Source of the DNA: Pegea sp. RAD2-039
Lineage: Eukaryota; Chordata; Thaliacea; Salpida; Salpidae
Length of the DNA stretch: 64,000 bases
Direction of reading: 5' to 3'
Assembly (NCBI GenBank): GCA_034620365.1
Contig: JAQGEQ010000231.1
Span: 62,001 to 126,000 of the forward strand
Shown here: piece by piece, positions 25,053 through 38,734 of the stretch
How positions within the stretch are numbered: the first letter of the stretch is position 1
Layout of the letters: each line of letters starts with the position of its first letter
Made by a program: the position numbers and the translations under genes
Notes under the pieces: generated by a model
Told to the model about the DNA's origin: nothing
The model's database searches: none
The model's input: the letters and a program-made list of their open reading frames with translations, nothing else

Positions 25053-26794
25053 ATGGTAAGTTTGCTAAAATTCTTTTTGTTTCTTTTTTAGTTTAAGTCA
25101 GAAATACAGAAAAATTATTATGAATTCATAAATGTTTTTATTTAAAAAAAATGATTTTTACTGTTAGGTTTTTCACTATTTTGTTGAAAGTTTTGGAATT
25201 CCATAATCTTTATATTAAAGTGAATGATATTCTTTTACATAAATTTTGTTTTAATTAAGTAGTTTGCTATAACCCAAAACATCAATTAAGACTTTACTTT
25301 GTCTGTTTTTTAGTTTTAAATGATTTGTATGTTTTGTAGCAGGGCTAATGTCTTATAATTTTTTAATGTTATATATACATGTGCAGTTTTTCGGTATGTT
25401 CAGTAAATATTGTTAAAAATGTTATAATACATTTTTAAGGTTTTAAATTTAATAATTTTGACTGCCCAATGTATTTTTTACCTTTTTCTTGTTAAATTGA
25501 TTATAAGATAATTTAACTTTACAAAATTATAAATGCTTTAATAAAATTTCAACATGATTTTTACCATTTTATACTTATAATGAATTTAATTTTAATATAA
25601 TATTATTGTAATACAAGTCCTATAATAATTATTTATTGACTTATTATTACATTTTTTAATCATAGGGTCGTGTACGTACAAAAACAGTGAAAAAAGCTGC
25701 TCGAGTTATCATTGAAAAATATTACATGAAACTCACTCTAGATTTTCATACTAATAAAAGAGTATGTGAGGAAATTGCAGTGATTCCAAGCAAACGTCTG
25801 AGAAACCAGATTGCTGGGTAAATATATTTGTTTCATAATTTATGTTTTAAGTATTTATCAATTTTGTTGTTTCATTTGATTTAGAATTAAATAAACTAAC
25901 ATTTCTTATTTTATAAAATGATGCATTTTATCAAATTAATTAAAGCTTCTAATAAAATTATATTTCTCATTTATTTATATTTCATCTTTTATTTTTTCAT
26001 ATCTACAAATAGTTGTTGCAATTAATCTTAACTTGATTCTAATTTTGACATTTAAATTCACTTGAAGTTGCTGATAACAGTTTTTTATAATTTACATTTG
26101 TTATATTATAATTAAAAGAATAATTTGCAAATAAAGAATAAATAATATTTAAATTGTGGCTCCTTGTAAATAATTTCTTATTATTTTTATTTCTTTATAA
26201 ATTATTTTATAAAAAGTATTTTGATGATGAGACGGCAATCAAATTGATTTAAACATGAAATATTTTGCCTTGTCACTACCTCCTCTGAAAGATTTTTACT
26301 TATTCACTCAATAAAATCCTCTTCTTCCCATAAGATACAATTCAATTTTTTATACTTTTGCAGATTTGTCACCCATTTAATGAAGAGAATTCATCAAGGA
26401 CCCGTCAGAGGCATCTCAATCAAACTCCAAGAAGAAGAAAGAGAACGCAGAGACAACTATGTGCCAGAAAGATCTGCTTTGGATCAAGACATTATTGAAG
26501 TTGACAGCACAACTAAAGAGATGTTGGAAGCAATTGTGAGTAATGCTGCCTCTATTTTTTTACTACTTGATTACTATGATGATAAAAATTGAGATTTTAC
26601 CTGAGATAGCAAATGCTGATTTCTCTAATTGTCACTACCTCCTCTGAGTAAATAACTTCTAGATCAGCACCTCTTCATCTGGTTAGAGCTTTAGAGTTTA
26701 TATTTCTTCTTTTCAGGAATTTGCTGGACTTCCTGTGCAAGTTCAAAGTTCAATTCCTCCTTTCCCTGCCCAAGGTCGCACCTATGGACGATAG
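25053..26794 (+). CDS. RPS17: 40S ribosomal protein S17 (eS17)
   Basis: Component of the small ribosomal subunit. Exons: 25053-25055, 25666-25817, 26364-26535, 26717-26794; total 134 residues (human 135). The first exon contains only the ATG, followed at once by GTAAGT; the second starts [20 protein letters not shown]. Later blocks are [20 protein letters not shown]-type [19 protein letters not shown], the RDNYVPE stretch and the short C terminus ending GRTYGR. The coding exons are less AT-rich than the introns. Introns 2 and 3 each carry a box C/D snoRNA candidate, as is common for ribosomal protein host genes in animals. Confidence 0.97.
26221..26290 (+). ncRNA. Box C/D snoRNA candidate 1 in RPS17 intron 2
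   Basis: A C box (ATGATGA, 26224-26230) and a D box (CTGA, 26284-26287) are about 60 nt apart inside the intron and close to its 3' end. The bases directly before the D box read TTGTCACTACCTCCT, complementary to AGGAGGTAGTGACAA, a conserved stretch of animal 18S rRNA (from memory). The terminal stem is weak. By the D+5 rule the target would be a G within GAGGT. The same guide recurs in the next intron, which raises confidence. Confidence 0.65.
26570..26653 (+). ncRNA. Box C/D snoRNA candidate 2 in RPS17 intron 3
   Basis: C box ATGATGA (26576-26582), internal D'-like CTGA (26601-26604), a C'-like TGATTT, and D box CTGA (26644-26647). TTAC before the C box can pair with GTAA after the D box, forming the terminal stem. 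The guide preceding the D box is the same TTGTCACTACCTCCT as in candidate 1, predicted to pair with 18S rRNA. This is the better folded of the pair. Confidence 0.75.
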
Positions 26795-28863
26795 GACAAT
26801 GAAAAGGTTTTTTGATATTTGAAGAAAAAAACTTTTTTCAACAAATATTTTACAGATAATCCGTTGCATCAGTGGAGAGAGTCATCTCATCATCTTCGGT
26901 TTACTTTTTTCGGTTCTTTCAATAAAATAATTGATATAAATCTTTGGATCTTCATCAAATAAATGAGCAGCTTATACAGGTTTTTCACAAAAGTAAACAA
27001 ATTTAATGAAGAAGAGATGAAAGTTGAAATTAGCATCTGAAGCATTAGAGAGACAGCTCTTTCTACTAATTTCAATTTATAATGAAGAAGCTAATTTATA
27101 TCAATCTGATTTTGAGTGGATGTCAAATATTTACATTTTTCAAACTGCTATGCTACATCTAACAAATACGTTTACACCAACTATTTATCTTTACTACCTT
27201 GTCAGATGGTCAGGATCAAAATTTACAGAAAAAATCCAGGCAATACACATGATTGGCAAATTACTATTTCTCTACAGTTAGTAATGCCAAGATAGTTTCT
27301 ATACAAAATACAGACAAACGCGAATAAGTCGCCAGCGGTAGGTTCCTAAATTTCCTTTTTATCCACTAAACTAGTCTGCCGATTATGTTTCATAGAAAAT
27401 TGATGTGAATGATGTAACTTATAATTGTTAAAAATGATAAAAGATGCCTTTAATATGGATCAAGTAAAATAGTAACTTTCTTGACAAGATAAAATACCTA
27501 GAATAGAACCACAATCTTTAAAACTTGCACAAAAAGATTAACTTTAGTAGAAATATGTTATGAAGTTCTAAAAAAGTGGTAATAAACGCGGCGATGGTTA
27601 ACTTGACAATAAACTTTGTTCACCAAGTAAACTAATTTAAAACAAAGATCTTGTGCGGGAATACTTTTTAAGTAAATAACAGTGTTAGTAGTTTTTAAAA
27701 AGGTAATTACAAACTACAGGTATGTTGCGGGGTACAAATTACTTTAACAAAATAGTTTTTGTAATAATCCAGAACTGTACGGGCTAGATTGTGTCTTATA
27801 GTGAGTAATTATTCTGACAGTTGATTTGTTGAATAATTAGCCAATGCATATCCTGTTCGGTATGAAACCACCTCTAGTACGTTTTTTACTGTCCACAAAT
27901 CCTTAGTGATCCCTTGAGTTGTCTGTAAGTTATGATCCTTCTTAAGCCCATTTTTGCTGATCGAAGAGTTTTATTCTTCAATCAAGTAACTGTGCTCTGA
28001 ATACAACTCAAACCAAAGCTGAGTTTGTATCAAGTAACGAAATGTCGCCCTTTACTTCATAACTTTATTTATCAGTTTTTTATTTTCATTAGAATATAGT
28101 TTTTAGTTTATTTTTTATTCTTTTTTGAGTTAGTGTTATTGTTCAGTGTTGAAGATTAAACCTTTTGTTTAAATAAGAACATCTTCAAAATATAAAAACT
28201 GATATCTTTGATTTTTATAATCATAGAAAACAATTGATGAACAAACTTTAATTTCAATAACAAAACTGTTGATAAAGTTCCTAAGTAGTTTGGAAATTTT
28301 AGTTTAAACAATTATAAAACAATTTTGGGCGTGCCTCAAAATATTTCATGATTTTTCAGTATTACTTAAGGCTTTAGATTCTAACTTTGATTTTCAAACA
28401 GCTAATATTTTATTCTTTAGATTTTTCAGAGCTCAAAGGCTCTAAATGATATAAACCTCGTACGGGTTCACTTATCAATCGATTTTTCTTAGCATGGAAA
28501 TCGTCTGCTGATGTCTGTACTCAACCAAAATCTCAAAGTATTTCTAATCAACCACTAACGCTAGTTTTAAAATCTGCTCAGCTTGAATAGAACACAAAAA
28601 TATTTTTAGCTGATATTTAGAGGAATAGTTAATTTGATTTTTATTCTTACAACCCTATATCAATCTTATTTTTTTGAAATAGACTTTTAAAACATATAAC
28701 CAGCATTTTAGATCACTAAATGATCGATCTAATATTTATTTGATATTTTTTTTCGTAAACCAACAATTTTTTCATAACTTTTTTATTAAAAAGCGCATTG
28801 CTTACCTGAGTATAAAAAAATTATAGAAAATGTTTAACAAAAAAGTGATCTATTGAAATCATG
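26795..28863. other. RPS17 3' flank and intergenic spacer
   Basis: RPS17 3' UTR (AATAAA near 26,922) followed by about 2 kb without a supported gene. The open frame at 27024-27281 has no recognisable family and may be chance. Confidence 0.4.
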
Positions 28864-30610
28864 CTAAAAAAACTTTTTATTTGTTCTTTTACTTTGAGAC
28901 ATTTTTTCTTCTACTTTCACTATATATTCACGGATTTGTTTGTTTTCTGTAGAACAAAACAGTTCTTTAAATTTTAATTAATAATCGTTAAAAATAACCT
29001 CTTAAGGAATACTATTACTTGAAATTAGATTAATTTTAAATACATTTATTAAGATATTTTTAGTTTTATTTATATAGACTCCTACCAAATGACTCCGTAG
29101 AGTTTTGCTCATAAGTTTTCTTCAGGTAAAGAAGAGACATATCATATTCACGCAGATGATAGCAAGCAACTCCAACACGTTTCAGTGCTTTTAGGTGATC
29201 AGGTTTAATTTTAATTACCCGAAGACAATAATCTTTCAATTTTTCATAGGGAGGAAAATCTTTTTGATAAAGGCAATCTAATTAAAGAAACAAATTATCA
29301 CATGATATTTAAAACATTAAAATTATTGAAATTACAATTATTATAACAATTAGCTAAAATTTTTACTTTAAATAGAAATTTATTTGACATTTTTTATTTT
29401 TCTTTATAAAATTTTGCTATTAGTACTTGTTAATTTACTCAAAATTTCTCTGATGATTTATTTCATCTCTTAATTATTTTATTGCTTACAATTTTTTTTG
29501 TATTTTTCTAAACTTACCAGTTAAATAAATGTAACAATCAACTTCAATATTTTCTTTTATCTTTTTCAACTTTGATGGCATCGTTCTCAAAGGAAAATCT
29601 TCTGCTGTTACATTTTGATATTCCTTATTCCAAACTACATCTTCATCTGGATCTATTCCTACAATTTACATCAATTTATTATTTTAGTAATTACTTCTAA
29701 AGACTAACCTTTAATGTATAACAAAGCTTGATGGAATGCTTTGATACTTGTTCTGTAATCTTTATTTTGTAAATTTTCAATTCCTTTATTTTTCATTTCT
29801 AACGCTGCTGCAACCCTAGCTTTCATTTCCTATTTAAATATTTTTTAATCATTGAAATTGGTGATTTGTTTATCGATAATTATGATAACTTCTATTAATA
29901 TTTAAGAAATACTTTTTAGTTTAAACGGCAAAAGTACTTACAATCAAACAACTTTTATATTAAAGTTTTAAAAATTCAAATAACTGAAGCATCTGAAAAT
30001 AAATTTTAAACTATATTTTTTTTACTACTTAAAAAGCTTTTTCAGACATTGAAAGCAACTTTCTTCAACTTTCAGTTAATTTTGGGAATATTTATTAAAG
30101 AAGCTAGATAAAAATCAAAATACTTTCCAGTAATTTAGCAATAACTCAACAAACTAACGGAATAAGAAAATTTTAATGAGAATTGAAATGAAATAAGTTC
30201 TTCGTTTATCTGCTGAAATTAAACTTTTCTCTTAACATTTAGCATTAGTTTATTTATTCAAGTAAAAGCTCTTAAGACTTTGAGGTCTTAGCAAATAAAT
30301 AAAAGTCGAACGTTAAATAAACTTTTGAAATATTTTTTACAATTCACAGCAGTCTTAACTCATAAAAGTAATGAGAACTCACCTGGATAAAACTCCTTTC
30401 ACTTTTTTTGGTTTTTTCATTTATTTTTTGCTGAACTGAGCGATTTCCAATTATTTTAGCGGTTTCACACCGAAAGTCGCGTTTTACGACATCAAAAAGA
30501 CCAACTTTACTCTCACTTCTTTCAACAATCTCACCAGATGTCACTATGACATCATCATCGCTGTGATCACTGATTCTAGAATCATGTTCACCAAAAGTAA
30601 CAAGACTCAT
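28864..30610 (-). CDS. Tetratricopeptide repeat protein 9-like (TTC9 family)
   Basis: TPR protein of the TTC9 family, whose vertebrate members bind tropomyosin or chaperones. Exons: 30383-30610, 29709-29829, 29518-29658, 29086-29277, 28864-28946; phases agree and total 254 residues. The N-terminal exon is acidic and polar and not conserved. TPR 1 starts at VAAALEMKNKGIENLQNKDY and leads into FHQALLYIKGID, the family's YHRALLQLRGLD block. Later come YLTDCLYQK (human DCYNNLAACL), KIKPDHLKALKRVGVACYHL (human NAKALYRAGVAFFHL) and YDMSLLYL. The last exon (NKQIREYIVKVE) matches the family's NVRRYLQL. An alternative stop at 29066 exists if the last intron is retained. A TTTTTTTTCAG acceptor lies about 60 nt upstream of the ATG. 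I cannot choose between TTC9, TTC9B and TTC9C. Confidence 0.82.
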
Positions 30611-31876
30611 TTACAAAAAGTTTCTTAATATAATGATAAAATGAAGATCAATTTCAAAAAGACTGAAAAAAAATTATATTTTTGGCCTGTTCCTCTTTTT
30701 AAACAAACAAATAATTCTGATGAAGAGCTGACTATATGATTATCTAAAAATCTGTTCTGTTTCACACCAGGGGATTTACAGATAGGCGTGCTATCCTTTG
30801 TGACGTCATCTCAAACCAGCAGATTACAATAAAAGTTGTTTTTTATGGATTAAACGGCCAACGAAGTTGAAAAGTATAAAAAGTTTAATCTAAGCAAACA
30901 TAGATGTGTAAATACGGTTTTCTCTTCTTCGCGAAGCTGTTTTTTTACTTGAAGACTCTTAAGATAAAAGGCTTGAATAGATTTTCAACTGGTTAAGACT
31001 TGTCGAGAGCTTTAAGATAATTGTCGTTTTGCTTCACCGGTTTTCACCAATTGATTTAAAGCTCTTTATGATTAGTACTTCTAAAATAGGTTTTGGAGAC
31101 AATTAAATAATGTTTGTAACTTATCAGATACATCTTGAAAACAATCTTCTGAACTAATTTGTTTCAATGATTTGCTTGTTGCTAAACAAGCCTACCTACT
31201 GCTAAAATCTCGGGAAAATTTTCGTTGAAATGACATTTTAGTAAATATAAGTGTTTTAAGAACAGCCTGAAAATATTTGCAGCATGTAAACAAAGCAGCA
31301 AGCCAATTTTTTTATTGAGTAAATTGTAAACAACAGAACTTTAACATTTGCAGATCTGCAATCCTTTTAAATGTGTTTTTAAAAACAAAATTTCATGCAA
31401 CTATTTCTCAGTAAAAAAAAAATGATTTTTTTTTCTGCAACATTACAAAAAGGAATAAAAAGACCTACTTTCTAAATTCTATCCTAAATATTAGAAAAGA
31501 AAATCTTACAAACAACACCCCAAGGTTTCTTCTTTTAGTCAGATCAATTTTAAACTCGTTCCTATTAGCTAAAATCTAACTTAATTTGAGCTAAGAAACT
31601 ATTAAATCAGCAAACATTAAACTTGCATATGACAAACTCAAATAATGTCTACTTCTTTTTCTTACATTGTTATGTAAACTTACAAATCAAATCCAAGAGA
31701 AAATTTGTCCTAAAAACTAAGCACATGACAAACGTGTATTTTAAATTCAAACAACAATCTGAGCTGTTCGAATCTTTTAAACTTTTGTAATCTCATTTCA
31801 ATTAGAAAAACTTAACTGGTAGATTATTTTACATCAAGCTCTGAATTTGCTCTTTTCATTTGCATCAGACGGCTAC
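30611..31876. other. Intergenic 5' flank of TTC9-like gene
   Basis: AT-rich with no gene. It contains a single TGACGTCA at 30801-30808, about 190 bp upstream of the TTC9-like ATG. That is the only copy seen outside the two dense clusters, and it is a plausible CRE-type promoter site. Confidence 0.45.
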
Positions 31877-32203
31877 CTAGCAACTAACTATCTAGCAACT
31901 AACCATCTAGCAACCAACCATCTAGCAACTAACTATCTAGCAACCAGCCATCTAGCAACTAACCATCTAGCAACCAGCCATCTAGCAACTAACCATCTAG
32001 CAACCAACCATCTAGCAACTAACTATCTAGCAACTAACTATCTAGCAACCAGCCATCTAGCAACTAACCATCTAGCAACCAACCATCTAGCAACCAACCA
32101 TCTAGCAACCATCCATCTAGTAACCAACCATCTAGCAACTAACCATCTAGCAACCAACCATAAAGTAACCAATCATCTAGCAACTAGCCATCTAGCAACC
32201 AAT
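31877..32203. repeat. 15-bp minisatellite, about 22 units
   Basis: Tandem array of CTAGCAACYAACCAT-type units with sporadic substitutions (C/T at the same positions; one unit reads TAAAGTAACC). Because 15 is a multiple of three, it stays open in frame as LATNH repeats; I regard that open frame as a by-product rather than a gene. It lies between the RtcB 3' end and the TTC9-like 5' end. Confidence 0.95.
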
Positions 32204-32348
32204 TCCTAGTCGACTAAAATGTATTAAATAACTTGATAAAAGTATTATTAGCATCCCCCAAAAATTTCTAACACAAAAAGCTTCGAAAAAAAACACTAGA
32301 AAAGATAAATAGATGAAATAGGTCTTCTACTAAACTACGATATGATCC

Positions 32349-34346
<1,998 letters not shown>

Positions 34347-34428
34347 CTCAACAAGCAATTAACAACAAATGTCACCTGAAGCAGATGATTGCGAAATAAG
34401 ATCAATTAAAAAAAGTGATTGAGATAAA

Positions 34429-36045
34429 TTAGAACTTCATCAAAGATTTATAGAGCTGTTGATGTTTCAACATTTGCAAAAACACTCGAAACTTCCTCTG
34501 ATAAAAGTCAACGAGTCTTTGATCCGGGAAGATAACTCTGTCAACCTCCGTGAAGCTCTTCATCACATCCTCAAGTGTTTCTTGCTGACTACAAGAAGCA
34601 GCGAGTATACAAGCTCCCAGCAGCACAGATTCCTCTTCCTTACAGACTGCTACTGGCTTACCCAAGACATCAGCGTGGATCTTCATAAATAGAGGGTTGT
34701 GAACCAGCCCACCACACATCAGAACCACTTCAAATTGGTGTCCAGCGCTTTCCATGACGTCACAAATGTGGCGTGTGCCTAACGCGATTGCTTGTAGAGT
34801 TGTAAGATACATAAGAGCAAGATTGTCGAGACTTGAATCGAGATTTAATCCACAAATAGATCCTCGGAGTGTTTCATCAGCAACAGGACTCCGGTTGCCA
34901 TGGAAATCCGGCCACATATGCAGGTCACGTGACAACTCATCCAAAGTGCTTACTTGTGATTGGCTGAAGATCAATTGTAGATGGGCATTTAGCAAATCGT
35001 GAATATGATTACCGCTAGCGATAGACTGCTGCTTGATGACATCATACGCGGGATGCGTCTCTATGACGTAATCGATCAACTTGCCACTAACACTTTGACC
35101 ACCTTCAGTGAGATGATAACCAGGCAAGATGACTCCTTCATAAGGACCCCAGACTCCAACAACTTCAATCGCTTTTTTGTTTAACGCCATGTGACATGAA
35201 GAAGTCCCACAGATCAATCCTAATCGCGCGCTGATGACGTCACTGATACGATCACTAAATGATGCTCCGACCATTCCAATATATCCAGCATGAGCATCGA
35301 TGAGTGATGAAGACACGGGTGTCCCTGGCAACAGTCCTGTGTGTCCCGCGGTCGATGACGTCAAGCCCTGACCAACTGGAGTACCGGGCGCGAGAATGAC
35401 GTCACCAATACTTCGATGTCCATCCGCGATTAATTCACTTAAACCGATCTGATGTAGAAAGTCATCATCCCAACCGGAAGAAGACACAAAATTCCATTTG
35501 CATGTGACGCAACAAAGAGATCGTGAAAAAGATCCGGTTGCCTTGAAGGTGAGAAAGTCAGCTAAGTCGAAGAAGTTGGCACAAGACTTCCATTTACTTG
35601 CATCCATATGTGTCTTCAACCACAGGATCTTTGGCATCTGCATCTCAACTGATACAGATCCTCCGACAAATCTCAGGACTTTATGATCAGTTGCGTTGAT
35701 CTTCTTTGCTTCTTCTACTGCTCGGTGATCCATCCACATGATGACGTCATAGCCGCGCGCGTCTAAGCTGACCGGCTGCATTGATTGGTCGAGAACTACT
35801 AACGAGCAAGTGGCACAGAAGCCTAGTCCTTTGATCTGATTGGCTGGTAGGTCGCTGCATACCAGCTTGATGACGTCACAGCATCGCGACCAAATCTCTT
35901 CGCTTGATTGTTCGTAAAAATCTGTTCGAGGATTTCGAACTGAAATTTTCTTTTCTTCTTTTCTTACAATTTTTCCATTTGTATCGACAACAGCAGCGCG
36001 AACACTACCGCTACCTACATCAACACCTACGTAATATGACGTCAT
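34429..36045 (-). CDS. FGGY: FGGY carbohydrate kinase domain-containing protein (D-ribulokinase type)
   Basis: Sugar kinase of the FGGY family; the animal enzyme is thought to phosphorylate D-ribulose. It is a single exon of 538 residues (human about 551). The start is the ATG at 36043-36045, giving MTSYYVGVDVGSGSVRAAVVD with the first phosphate loop. The frame extends nine codons further, but only to a TTG that overlaps a 3' splice site (TTGACTTTACAG). Other blocks: CSLVVLD, VIMWMDHRA, GGSVSVEMQMPK, CGTSSCH, EGGQSVSGKLIDYV, WPDFHGNRSPVAD and CGGLVHNPLF. The gene is markedly more GC-rich than its flanks and holds seven TGACGTCA palindromes. It lies 176 bp behind CHMP3 and 82 bp before RtcB on the same strand, hence a probable middle gene of an operon. 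Confidence 0.95.
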   Translation of the reverse strand: MTSYYVGVDVGSGSVRAAVVDTNGKIVRKEEKKISVRNPRTDFYEQSSEEIWSRCCDVIKLVCSDLPANQIKGLGFCATCSLVVLDQSMQPVSLDARGYDVIMWMDHRAVEEAKKINATDHKVLRFVGGSVSVEMQMPKILWLKTHMDASKWKSCANFFDLADFLTFKATGSFSRSLCCVTCKWNFVSSSGWDDDFLHQIGLSELIADGHRSIGDVILAPGTPVGQGLTSSTAGHTGLLPGTPVSSSLIDAHAGYIGMVGASFSDRISDVISARLGLICGTSSCHMALNKKAIEVVGVWGPYEGVILPGYHLTEGGQSVSGKLIDYVIETHPAYDVIKQQSIASGNHIHDLLNAHLQLIFSQSQVSTLDELSRDLHMWPDFHGNRSPVADETLRGSICGLNLDSSLDNLALMYLTTLQAIALGTRHICDVMESAGHQFEVVLMCGGLVHNPLFMKIHADVLGKPVAVCKEEESVLLGACILAASCSQQETLEDVMKSFTEVDRVIFPDQRLVDFYQRKFRVFLQMLKHQQLYKSLMKF

Positions 36046-36221
36046 GAAAGCGCGTCTTTGCTGTAAAGTCAATTTATTTATTTGAATAAAAGTTGATCGA
36101 AATTTACCAATAAGTTACAAACTGTTTATATTTAAAAGTTTTTGTGAAAATTTGAGAAAAAAGAAAAGAAATTATTTGATAAAACTCCAGCAATAAAAAA
36201 GTTAATAAAAATGATGAGCTT

Positions 36222-36890
36222 TTAGCTTCGCAAGGCTTGTAACCTTTGCTGCATCAGTTCATCATCATCATCTTCTTCTTCATCTTCTATTTCAATTCGT
36301 GATGTAGAAGGTTGGTGAGAAATTTCTGGCAAAGCTGTAGCTTCTGCATCTGGTAATTTACCCAATTGACCAGATGTCAACTCAAATAAGACTTTATCAA
36401 TTTCATCTTGAGTTGCATCTTCTTCTACATCATCATCCATGACATCCATTGTATCATCAAGAGTTTCTTCTATGATACCCATCTTTGTCATCTCTTTAGA
36501 CAAATTCATCATATTTTCTCTCACTTCTTTGACCTTCACAAGTGATTGCATAGCTTTCATCACTTGTGAACTCTTTTCAAAGGCACCAGCTACTTTCAAC
36601 ATGGACATTTGATTTTTCATGTTGTAGTCTATCGATTTTAAATGTGCAATTGAAACCTGGATTCTACCAATTGCTTTTTTAGTATGTAGCAGTTCTTTTG
36701 CTAATATTTGACAAGCTTCTTTATCACCATCTTTAGCTGTCTTTTTCAATGAAAGTTTTACTTTATTAGCTTCAGTTTCAATCTTATGAATTTGTCTTTG
36801 TAATAATCTTTCTTCTTTTCTTATTCCAGCACTCATTTCACGAGCTTTTTTCCTAGGATCAACAGGTTCAGTTTTTCCAAACAAGCCCAT
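36222..36890 (-). CDS. CHMP3: Charged multivesicular body protein 3 (ESCRT-III, Vps24)
   Basis: ESCRT-III core subunit that polymerises on endosomal and other membranes for inward budding and abscission. A single exon of 222 residues equals human CHMP3 in length. It begins MGLFGKTEPVDP, typical of the subfamily (myristoylatable Gly2). A long basic helical hairpin follows (KIETEANKVKLSLKK, MKNQM) and SSQVMKAMQSLVKV, then an acidic C-terminal half ending in a MIM-like helix (ELMQQRLQALRS). An acceptor-like AAATTAG lies about 20 nt before the ATG. It is the upstream gene of the minus-strand trio with FGGY and RtcB. Confidence 0.95.
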   Translation of the reverse strand: MGLFGKTEPVDPRKKAREMSAGIRKEERLLQRQIHKIETEANKVKLSLKKTAKDGDKEACQILAKELLHTKKAIGRIQVSIAHLKSIDYNMKNQMSMLKVAGAFEKSSQVMKAMQSLVKVKEVRENMMNLSKEMTKMGIIEETLDDTMDVMDDDVEEDATQDEIDKVLFELTSGQLGKLPDAEATALPEISHQPSTSRIEIEDEEEDDDDELMQQRLQALRS

Positions 36891-38553
36891 AGTTTAACAA
36901 TATGTTAACTAATTTCAGTAAAAAAAACTATAAAAGATTATATCAAATCATTCCATACATAATAAGGGAAACCCATATATCACTAACTAAAATTATTCAA
37001 ATTAATAGATAAATACATAACAGTATATAAATGTTTAAATAAACTTGGTTTAATTATCAAATAAATTATAACATTTTTCAGAGAGAAATAATTCAAAAAA
37101 TGAAATAAATTTATATCTAATTAAATTCTACTAAAAATTTTTATTATACCAGCACAAGAAAGAAACTTTAATAAATTATTGAATAATAAATAGACAGAGA
37201 TACAAATAGAATAAATATAAAAATTAAATAGGTAGAAATAAATGAAAGAGCTCCAAAAATTAAGATTACAAATTAAATTTTATAAAGTTTTACTTAGATT
37301 TAAAGAAAAAACAAATCAGGAATAATAATAATAAGACAGAAATAAGAACTAAAATACTATTTCAAACTATTAAATAAAAAAGTCAAAAGAGCTAACTGTT
37401 GTATTAAAATAAAGATATGTGTGAATGATGACTATTTTGATTTGATATTTTTCTACAGTTATTATCTATAAAATAACATTAAACTACAATCAAAACATCA
37501 ATTAAACAAGTAAAAGTTTGTTGATAGTTAACAAGAAGTTAAGTTATAGTTTATAATAAATCAAATTTCATAAGAAGAAAACTCTCAAAGATACATAAAA
37601 TTAAGTATAAATCTAAAAGAATACTTTACAAAATAAAACCTTATCACTGATGATTAGAAAATAAATAGAAAAGCATTTTACTGTATGTTATATATACCAG
37701 AACATAAATAAACAAAAGCAAACTAATTTTTAGGCTCAGCATTCGTATCAATTTATAACAAAATGATTTAGATATTAGCTTTTGCTGAATTTAAGTAAGA
37801 ACCTGCTTGTTAGCTATGATAAGTCGTTATTAACTCTAGTAAATGCAAACATTCAGTCATTTAGGATTACGTGCGCATTTTTATAAATACACTTTAACCC
37901 CTAGTAAATAGTCTTAACCCCTATAGATAATCATTTTATTGATTACTTAACAGACTATAGCTAGATAAGTTATCGAAACAACTTGAGTAAGTAATAATCT
38001 TCTTTAGCTTCACTAATTTTTTTCCTTTGGACTGTGATTATTATATTCTTTTGTATTTGTTATTCTATTATTATTGTATAGTATATTGTTCAGATTAAGT
38101 CTGTAAATGCTTACGCGGGCCTGAGAACAACTCATTCAAAGGAACTGCTCTTAGTTTGATACTATTTAAAAAAAGTATATTTAGAAAAATAGAGAGATCG
38201 TGGCACTAGTCTTACAAAACTCTGGCCCATATAACTCATTTACAAAAGTATTTCTTTGCAACTACACAAATGGAAAGAATAAAACACGAGGCCAAGCATC
38301 TGAAAAGGATTTAATTATCCAAACTATTACTGCTAGCAAGTTTTTATCATAACAATTTTGCATACAAAGAACATCTTTATGCACTATTCGAATGATAATT
38401 TTCTTTGATTTTAAGTGTCATTTGAACAAATTTGTGCTTACTATAGGCGTTTTATAGTATCAACACATTCTTGTAATATTTTTGACATCATTACTCACCT
38501 AAAAATGAATCTTCTTGTATGGCAAATTGTTCAATTAATAGTAAATAATAATA
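36891..38553. other. Intergenic, promoter side of the CHMP3 cluster
   Basis: AT-rich DNA without a supported gene. It should contain the promoter for the CHMP3-FGGY-RtcB unit, but no clear core motif can be assigned. Confidence 0.4.
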
Positions 38554-38734
38554 AGCTTTGGCCGAGAAAGTGTATGCGGGATGTGCTCTGAGTGAAGATG
38601 TTAAAAAATCAAAATACGATGAAATGCGGAGGAAATAAACGAGCAAGACACAGAAAATTTCTTCTTTTTCTTTAAAGCTGGTTTTTCTTCTCTCTCTCTT
38701 TCAGTTGTTTGCAAAGTAAAGAGCGCCATTCGAG
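38554..38734. repeat. Dispersed repeat, copy B
   Basis: Second copy of the repeat at 12831-13020, same orientation, with blocks GAGTGAAGATGTTAAA, AAAGCTGGTTTTTCTTCTC and AGTAAAGAGCGCCATTCG. Indels and substitutions suggest an old insertion. Confidence 0.7.

Noticed and set aside
27024..27281. 85-codon + strand frame after RPS17, superficially like a GPCR TM7 piece
   Set aside because: Only a vague hydrophobic pattern and no flanking exons; treated as chance.
31847..32209. 120-codon LATNH-repeat open frame
   Set aside because: Open because the minisatellite unit is 15 bp; no start context, splice sites or conservation argue for a protein.
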